In this document: in pieces, positions 1 to 3,889 of the stretch
Layout: the number at the start of each line of letters is the position of its first letter
Position numbering within the stretch: position 1 is the first letter of the stretch
Assembly (NCBI GenBank): GCA_031288455.1
Contig: JAITRI010000066.1
Coordinates: 1 to 9,105, forward strand
Direction: 5' to 3'
DNA: 9,105 nucleotides
DNA from: Puniceicoccales bacterium
GTDB taxonomy: Bacteria > Verrucomicrobiota > Verrucomicrobiia > Opitutales > JAIRKQ01
The notes under the pieces: generated by a model
The model's database searches: none
The model's input: the letters and a program-made list of their open reading frames with translations, nothing else
What the model was told of the DNA's origin: nothing
Position numbers and translations under genes: made by a program

Positions 1-2
1 AT

Positions 3-566
3 GAAAAGAGTGAACCTAATGTGAGCTTGAAATTGAATGAAGAAGATGAACGGCAGATGAATGGGGGCAGTTCTAGTTTTTCATCGTCCAGCAGCTGCAG
101 TTCTTCTTCATCGTCTAGCAGTTCGAGTTCTTCGTCCAGCAGCATTTCATCATCCGAAAACGTGCACGGCGGCAATGGGGAAAACATCGGTGCAAGTGGT
201 GTAAAAAATGAAAACATTCCCGGCGAGAATATGGGAAATGACGCAATTGTTCTTGACTGTTTCGGATTAGTTTTCTTCGAAAAATACGACATCCCGGTGA
301 TTGACGCTTTCATCAAAAGCGCAGAAAAAATTAAAGGATATGGGAAAATTTCTACGCCAAATATCGACGGCTTCATTCAACAATTGACCGAAAAACGAAT
401 CGAACGCGTAAATGCTCTCGGAGGAAGAGTAGTTCATATGAACCGAATCTCTAGGCGCGGAACAGCTCTACTGCAAGCGGCGAAAGATGATGGCATTAGT
501 ATGCCAAATATAGAAGAAATGCTCCCAAAAATTTTTAGCGAAAATAGCGGGCAATCACTAGTATAA
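3..566 (+). CDS. Unrecognised protein with poly-serine linker (5' end probably outside window)
   Basis: The reading frame is open from base 3 to the TAA at 564-566. It may continue upstream of the window, or start at the GTG at 21, which would overlap a TGA at 22-24 in another frame as in a GTGA operon junction; the sequence cannot decide. Counting from that GTG, residues 17-45 are almost pure serine (26 of 29), a likely flexible linker. A Gly/Asn-rich stretch follows, then a C-terminal part of about 110 residues that looks folded: a hydrophobic segment (IVLDCFGLVFF) followed by alternating charged helices. There is no signal peptide or membrane helix in the visible part. I recognise no family. 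A linker this long suggests that another domain lies before it. The frame is convincing because it stays open through the varied-codon serine tract and beyond, and ends just before a hairpin. The function is unknown. Confidence 0.7.
   Translation, partial: EKSEPNVSLKLNEEDERQMNGGSSSFSSSSSCSSSSSSSSSSSSSSSISSSENVHGGNGENIGASGVKNENIPGENMGNDAIVLDCFGLVFFEKYDIPVIDAFIKSAEKIKGYGKISTPNIDGFIQQLTEKRIERVNALGGRVVHMNRISRRGTALLQAAKDDGISMPNIEEMLPKIFSENSGQSLV
80..133 (+). repeat. 27-nt tandem repeat encoding the poly-serine tract
   Basis: Bases 80-106 and 107-133 are two copies of a 27-nt unit (9 codons) starting TTCATCGTC and ending AGTTCTTC, identical at about 23 of 27 positions. A degenerate partial copy follows from 134. 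The tract uses all six serine codons, so it was not made by slippage of a single triplet. It appears to have grown by duplication of a 27-nt block and then drifted while the amino acid was kept. Confidence 0.75.
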
Positions 567-577
567 TATCTTGCAGC

Positions 578-610
578 AACGCAGCAGTGCTCGGATAATC
601 CTGCTGCGTT
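578..610. terminator. Hairpin between convergent poly-Ser gene and tRNA-His
   Basis: AACGCAGCAG (578-587) and CTGCTGCGTT (601-610) form a perfect 10-bp stem with a 13-nt loop. It lies 12 bases after the stop codon of the upstream plus-strand gene and 18 bases beyond the 3' end of the minus-strand tRNA. That is the expected place for a terminator serving both. There is no real U-tract on either side (the plus side has only TAAAATTT a few bases on), so a classical intrinsic terminator is not proven. Confidence 0.45.
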
Positions 611-627
611 TGGCGTAAAATTTCAGC

Positions 628-705
628 TGGGGTGGCAGACCGGACTCGAACCGGCGACCCTCGGAACCACAATCCGATGCTCTAACCAACTGAGCTACAA
701 CCACC
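628..705 (-). tRNA. tRNA-His, anticodon GTG, CCA encoded
   Basis: Read on the minus strand this folds as a full tRNA. The D arm is GCTC/GAGC. The anticodon stem TCGGA/TCCGA encloses the loop TTGTGGT with anticodon GTG. The variable loop has five bases, and the T arm GCCGG/CCGGT has the loop TTCGAGT. The 3' CCA is encoded (628-630). The gene encodes an extra 5' G at 705 (G-1) facing C73 at 631, the known identity element for histidyl-tRNA synthetase, which confirms the assignment. Two oddities: the acceptor stem has a U6-U67 mismatch next to a U5-G68 wobble, and base 37 is G where bacterial tRNA-His usually has A. Confidence 0.95.
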
Positions 706-719
706 AGCTGTGTTTGCGG

Positions 720-746
720 AAAATAGTAACGCTGGCGCAGTGTCAA
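720..746 (-). promoter_or_regulatory. Probable sigma-70-type promoter of tRNA-His
   Basis: On the minus strand a perfect -35 hexamer TTGACA (746-741) is followed after 15 bases by TATTTT (725-720). That is 4-5 of 6 matches to the -10 consensus at a slightly short spacing. Transcription would begin about 5-8 bases before the mature tRNA end at 705, a typical distance for a tRNA gene. An overlapping TACTAT (728-723) matches better but would leave only a 12-base spacer. Confidence 0.5.
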
Positions 747-833
747 TAGGGAAATGATGGAATTGCGTATGTGCACATTCCAATCGGGCGAATTGCATGC
801 GAATGTAGCTATCCGTCGAACCATGTCCACATA

Positions 834-898
834 AAGTTCCCGGCGCCGTGATTTTAGTGAAGTCCTCGGCGCCAATGTTTTTTACTTCCCGGGGACTT
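834..898. repeat. Two direct-repeat arms plus one inverted arm
   Basis: AAGTTCCCGGCGCC (834-847) and AAGTCCTCGGCGCC (860-873) are direct repeats 26 bases apart, identical at 12 of 14 positions. CCGGGGACTT (889-898) is complementary to the first ten bases of either copy with one mismatch. In plus-strand RNA that mismatch is a U-G wobble; in minus-strand RNA it is an A-C clash, so folding favours a plus-strand transcript. The GGCGCC cores can also pair with each other (842-848 with 867-873). Several exclusive folds are therefore possible. I recognise no RNA family. Confidence 0.55.
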
Positions 899-949
899 TG
901 TCTCCAGTTTTTCCGACGATTTTATCTTTAGTTTTCGTTTTCCGGTGAT

Positions 950-1017
950 TTCCGCGCTCACGCGCGGAACGGCCCGCATCCGCGAAGCGGATGCGGAGGT
1001 GCAGGGGCTACTCCCCT
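950..1017. repeat. Cluster of palindromes (REP-like candidate)
   Basis: TTCCGCGC/GCGCGGAA (950-957/962-969) is a perfect 8-bp stem with a 4-nt loop. Four bases later CCGCATCCGC/GCGGATGCGG (974-983/987-996) is a perfect 10-bp stem with a GAA triloop. AGGGG/CCCCT (1003-1007/1013-1017) forms a third, smaller one. Closely spaced GC-rich palindromes between genes are typical of dispersed REP-type elements. Here they lie downstream of the OTU-like gene and could also end or stabilise its transcript, although no U-tract follows any of them. Confidence 0.55.
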
Positions 1018-1026
1018 ACCCGCCTT

Positions 1027-1062
1027 AGGCATAAACAAAACCGGAGGCATAAATAAAACGAT
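1027..1062. repeat. 18-nt direct repeat next to the OTU-like stop codon
   Basis: AGGCATAAACAAAAC (1027-1041) and AGGCATAAATAAAAC (1045-1059) match at 14 of 15 bases and recur with an 18-base period. The second unit ends seven bases before the stop codon of the OTU-like gene (TAG read on the minus strand, 1071-1069). Confidence 0.6.
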
Positions 1063-1068
1063 TTTCCC

Positions 1069-2250
1069 CTATTTCCGGTTCACTATTGGACGTGGGCGCT
1101 TCACATTATGCCCACCACTGTCCAACTTGGGATGCACAAATGGTATCGATTGCTGCGGTTTCCAGGTGGGCTGCCCCGCTGAACTGCCGCCGCTACTTGG
1201 AGATGGGCCGACCGTTGGATTCGCATCCTGCTTTTGTTGCCGCTGTTCCTCTTGCCTTCTGCGCCTTTCGCTGATCATGCTGTTTAGATCAATCCGCTCT
1301 CCATTGTGCACCGCCGGAGTGAAATGTTGTCCCTCGTGCAGCAGCACAATGGTCCTTTCATCAGTGTGCAATCCAATTAACACGTCGATGACGGAGGCGC
1401 TCTTCGCGTTAAATTCCGCCGGTAAAAATGGAATAATTTTGCCAATGATTTCATCAACAACGGCATTGAGCTGTTCGGGATTTTCCGAAGCGGACACGTA
1501 TTCGGACAGCCATTCGGCGAAATTCCTCGACAGGTCCACCTGTTCACTATTTCTTATTAGTATTAGCCTGTCCATTCCTGGAATTGCATATTCAAACTGT
1601 TCCCCATTGCGAGTGATGATCGCAAATGGGCAGCCGTAGTGGTCAGCAATGACCTGAATACGATCGGATTCGAACATTATGCCGTCCGGAAGCTGTGTTT
1701 TTTTCCTCAAAACTTTCACTTCGAGTTCCGGCTTTTCCCTAAGATTGGCAACGATCGAATCAAAGCCGCAACTGTTATTCCCGGATCTGGAAACGTGAAT
1801 CTCCTTTCTGGATGAACCCATAAGAAATGTGCGCACGTCTCCCCCGATTTGTTCGAGAAGCGAAGGAATTGTCACGCTTTGTTTGGGATTTTCTTCGGCG
1901 ATGTCCGTGATGGGAGTCGGCTCCTCGCCGGCAACCTCCTGCGGCTGAATGCCAGGCTCTGGAGCATCGACATTCGCACCATCGGTCGCTTCCGGGACGC
2001 TGGCTGGAATATCGTCAGCCGGCTCATCGACTGATGCGTCGCGGTTTTCCAGCGGCAAATTTCCCGTTTTTCCATCTTCCGGCGTAAGGCGATCGCTGTC
2101 ACCATTGTCCACTATTTCATGCTCCGTGGCGATCGGTGACGGCGGCGTCTGCGATTCGCCACTGCCATGAATTTCCGGACTTCCGCTAACTCCTTCCCGT
2201 GGCGGTGTCACATCCGGTGTGCTAACTAAAAATTCTGCGTTGATGTCCAT
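1069..2250 (-). CDS. OTU-like cysteine protease (putative deubiquitinase)
   Basis: This 393-residue protein is probably a protease that cleaves ubiquitin or ubiquitin-like chains, since OTU enzymes usually do so. Residues 157-166 (GNNSCGFDSI) align with the OTU cysteine box GDGNCLFDSI, giving Cys161 as nucleophile. Residues 200-213 (VIADHYGCPFAIIT) resemble the central strand region. IVLLHEGQHFTPAV (301-314) fits the histidine box, giving His309. Asn158 stands where the box has Asp, so activity is not certain. Residues 1-130 are acidic, Pro/Glu-rich and probably disordered. Residues 326-345 are Arg/Gln-rich, and the tail (KRPRPIVNRK) is basic. There is no signal peptide or membrane helix. The ATG at 2250 is chosen because GGAGGAT lies directly upstream; the frame is open further, to 2847, but that part runs over the divergent GspL-like gene. 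Export by the neighbouring machine is unproven, as no Sec signal is present. Confidence 0.75.
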   Translation of the reverse strand: MDINAEFLVSTPDVTPPREGVSGSPEIHGSGESQTPPSPIATEHEIVDNGDSDRLTPEDGKTGNLPLENRDASVDEPADDIPASVPEATDGANVDAPEPGIQPQEVAGEEPTPITDIAEENPKQSVTIPSLLEQIGGDVRTFLMGSSRKEIHVSRSGNNSCGFDSIVANLREKPELEVKVLRKKTQLPDGIMFESDRIQVIADHYGCPFAIITRNGEQFEYAIPGMDRLILIRNSEQVDLSRNFAEWLSEYVSASENPEQLNAVVDEIIGKIIPFLPAEFNAKSASVIDVLIGLHTDERTIVLLHEGQHFTPAVHNGERIDLNSMISERRRRQEEQRQQKQDANPTVGPSPSSGGSSAGQPTWKPQQSIPFVHPKLDSGGHNVKRPRPIVNRK

Positions 2251-2275
2251 ATATCCTCCAAAAGGGGGAGGATAT
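2251..2275 (-). promoter_or_regulatory. Hairpin hiding the ribosome binding site of the OTU-like gene
   Basis: In the minus-strand transcript ATATCCTCC (2275-2267) pairs perfectly with GGAGGATAT (2259-2251) across a 7-nt loop (CCCTTTT). The second arm contains the entire Shine-Dalgarno sequence and ends directly before the ATG at 2250. In this fold the ribosome site is double-stranded. The visible arrangement suggests control of translation by melting, an RNA-binding factor or an alternative fold. It resembles no riboswitch aptamer I know, and there is no room for one inside the hairpin. Confidence 0.6.
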
Positions 2276-2404
2276 TTACGGATTACGCGATTGTCAAATT
2301 TAAAAATTTTCCACAGCAAATTGTGCCACGCCATAAACATTTTGCATATTTTGCTCATAAAATGAATTGACATATTCTTGTTTTTATAAAAAATTTCACA
2401 AAGG
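2276..2404. promoter_or_regulatory. Divergent promoter region between OTU-like gene and secretion operon
   Basis: This AT-rich gap must hold promoters for both directions. For the plus strand, TATAAA (2385-2390) could be a -10 with ATGAAT (2362-2367, 3 of 6) at a 17-base spacing; transcription would then start only about 8 bases before the ATG at 2405. A perfect TTGACA at 2367-2372 lies just 12 bases from that -10, too close for the usual geometry. On the minus strand TTGACA (2297-2292) precedes TAAATA (2278-2273) by 13 bases, also short. Repeated ATTTTGC (2339-2345 and 2348-2354) might be a binding site. No single promoter is convincing. Confidence 0.35.
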
Positions 2405-3373
2405 ATGAATGTATTCGCTAGGGCAATCGCAAAGCTTTTCAACTCAAGAATGGGAACGAATGCCATTAGAACAGTGGCTGTCATCGCCGATAGATACTTT
2501 TTTTTCGAAAATATTGACTTTCCCAGTGACTCAATCGACGAAAAGGAAATCCAAAATATGGCGGAGCTTACCATAGGCAGTGTCCTGCCGGGAAGGAGCG
2601 AAGAGATGGTATCCGGATTCTTTCTGAGCAAAAACAAAAGCGGACTTTCCGTCTTCGTGGCATCGAAAAATCGACTGATGAGTGAAATTCCAACGTTGGC
2701 CGGATGCAATTTTTGGATCCCGGAGAAATTTTTTCGCGAACACATCGCCCCGTCACCGCTGAAATCGGATGACACAGTTGCCACGCTCGACGTTGACGGC
2801 GCTGGGAATTTGTCGATTGACGGGGAAAAAATTAGGCTATTCTCCAAAAATTTTTGGACGGCGGAAATGCACGGAGAAGTGGATAAATCCGCGCATAGGC
2901 TATCGGAAATGTTAAACGCGGTCTATGGAAAAATCATAATCCCGATCATTTCGACGGCATCCATACTGCTGCTAGCCTTTGCAACGCTGCTGACCGGTTC
3001 GTGGATGCTGAACGCCTGGAAAACATCGCTGGATAATAAGCGTCCGAAAATAAATCGAATTGCGGCGCGCGAAGCACTGCGCGATGAATTGTTCGCATTT
3101 TCCAGCGGCGTCATCGACTGCCTGCAGCATCTCGATGCGGTGAACAATGTGCGGCCGAAGTCACTGCTATTTTCAACATTTTATGCGAATTCCCCAAAAA
3201 GCATAGATATTTCCGGAACAAGTCCATCAATTGCGACATTCAATGCATTCGTGAGTGCCCTAAATGGTGACCCAACGATCGTATCAGTGGCGACATCAAA
3301 CGTAGTGTCCACACAGGATAAGACAACATTCAACGCCACAGTAACATTTAATAGCCATGGTGAAAAATTTTGA
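2405..3373 (+). CDS. GspL/PilN-like inner-membrane platform protein
   Basis: Predicted bitopic protein of 322 residues, first gene of the secretion operon. Residues 1-175 should be cytoplasmic: a short amphipathic, basic start followed by a strand region (AIRTVAVIADRYFFFENI, 20-37) like the opening of GspL/PilM actin-like domains, but too short for a complete one. One membrane helix spans about 177-200. The periplasmic part ends in a ferredoxin-like fold typical of GspL/PilN, seen in ISGTSPSIATFNAFVSALNG (269-288) and the final strand TTFNATVTF. In this family the protein binds the N-terminal domain of GspE and pairs with GspM/PilO. The start has no well-spaced Shine-Dalgarno (AAGG touches the ATG), and a stop at 2387-2389 excludes an earlier ATG; Met16 is a weaker alternative. 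The family is inferred from architecture and gene order rather than strong motifs. Confidence 0.65.
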   Translation: MNVFARAIAKLFNSRMGTNAIRTVAVIADRYFFFENIDFPSDSIDEKEIQNMAELTIGSVLPGRSEEMVSGFFLSKNKSGLSVFVASKNRLMSEIPTLAGCNFWIPEKFFREHIAPSPLKSDDTVATLDVDGAGNLSIDGEKIRLFSKNFWTAEMHGEVDKSAHRLSEMLNAVYGKIIIPIISTASILLLAFATLLTGSWMLNAWKTSLDNKRPKINRIAAREALRDELFAFSSGVIDCLQHLDAVNNVRPKSLLFSTFYANSPKSIDISGTSPSIATFNAFVSALNGDPTIVSVATSNVVSTQDKTTFNATVTFNSHGEKF

Positions 3374-3887
3374 CATTAGAAAAAATTTTGCGGCGCTAAC
3401 GATAGCCCAAAAGACGTGCTTTTTGGCACTGCTCTGCGTCATGTCACTGGCGCTGATATTTGCAATGATACCGCTGGCGAGTGGATCCGTGAAAAAAATC
3501 GAAAAAATTCGCGTGCTGTCCAACGAATTGAAGATGTGGAAGGGAAAATCGCGGCAGATAGAGAGCGATCTAAAGAATTTTTCGGAAACTGGGCGTGCGA
3601 GCGACGCATTCGACAGGGCGAAAATATGCGCCAAAATCGAAGCTGCGGCGACGAAAACCGCGGCCGCGTATACGATGGAGGAGGCAGAAAAAACCAAACT
3701 GGAAGGATTTTCCGTTTCTCGGTTCAAGGTCTCGTTCAACCATATCCGATTCAATAGGCTAGTTAAATTTTTTGAGGCAGTATGTGAAATTGGCAGCAAC
3801 GTCACAATACCAGAGGCAAGAATAAATGCGCGTGCGCATGGACAATTGGAAGCCTACTGCGTAGTTTCAATTTTAAGCTCGGAATAG
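3357..3887 (+). CDS. GspM/PilO-like inner-membrane protein
   Basis: This 176-residue protein has the GspM/PilO layout. It has a short cytoplasmic start, one membrane helix at about 20-41 (CFLALLCVMSLALIFAMIPL), a charged probable coiled coil (44-78) and a small C-terminal periplasmic domain of mixed helices and strands. Length and layout match PilO and GspM, which dimerise with PilN/GspL around the assembly ATPase. The start overlaps the preceding gene by 17 bases and lacks a clear Shine-Dalgarno sequence, so it is probably translated by coupling. It ends two bases before the secretin start. Sequence is poorly conserved in this family, so the call rests on topology and position. Confidence 0.65.
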   Translation: MVKNFDIRKNFAALTIAQKTCFLALLCVMSLALIFAMIPLASGSVKKIEKIRVLSNELKMWKGKSRQIESDLKNFSETGRASDAFDRAKICAKIEAAATKTAAAYTMEEAEKTKLEGFSVSRFKVSFNHIRFNRLVKFFEAVCEIGSNVTIPEARINARAHGQLEAYCVVSILSSE

Positions 3888-3889
3888 GG

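Larger units (their letters stand above)
706..1068. other. Non-coding stretch rich in palindromes and short repeats
   Basis: No open frame here looks like a gene. The only longer frame, on the minus strand, runs across the tRNA. Apart from the tRNA promoter, the stretch holds a triplet of related arms (834-898), two adjacent perfect palindromes (950-969 and 974-996), a small GGGG/CCCC hairpin (1003-1017) and an 18-nt direct repeat (1027-1062). These are given separately. The region separates the OTU-like gene from the tRNA, both on the minus strand. Confidence 0.7.

Noticed and set aside
80..151. CRISPR-like array
   Set aside because: The 27-nt units are contiguous without spacers and encode an in-frame serine tract.
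558..875. Minus-strand 105-codon frame
   Set aside because: It reads straight through the tRNA-His gene and the non-coding repeat region and has no ribosome binding site.
1039..1080. Inverted repeat AACCGGA/TCCGGTT spanning the OTU-like stop codon as a terminator
   Set aside because: The stem has only 7 bp, the loop is 28 bases and one arm lies in the coding sequence; no U-tract follows.
1127..1639. Plus-strand 170-codon frame opposite the OTU-like gene
   Set aside because: It is antisense to a gene with recognisable catalytic motifs; its Cys/Ser-rich product has no family features and no ribosome site.
2310..2330. Sigma-54-like promoter on the minus strand (TGGCAC ... TTGCT)
   Set aside because: The GG and GC elements are two bases closer than the strict -24/-12 spacing requires.
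2251..2847. Upstream extension of the OTU-like frame on the minus strand (about 199 more codons)
   Set aside because: It runs antisense through the GspL-like gene. The ATG at 2250 has an ideal Shine-Dalgarno sequence directly upstream, so the extension is taken as chance openness.
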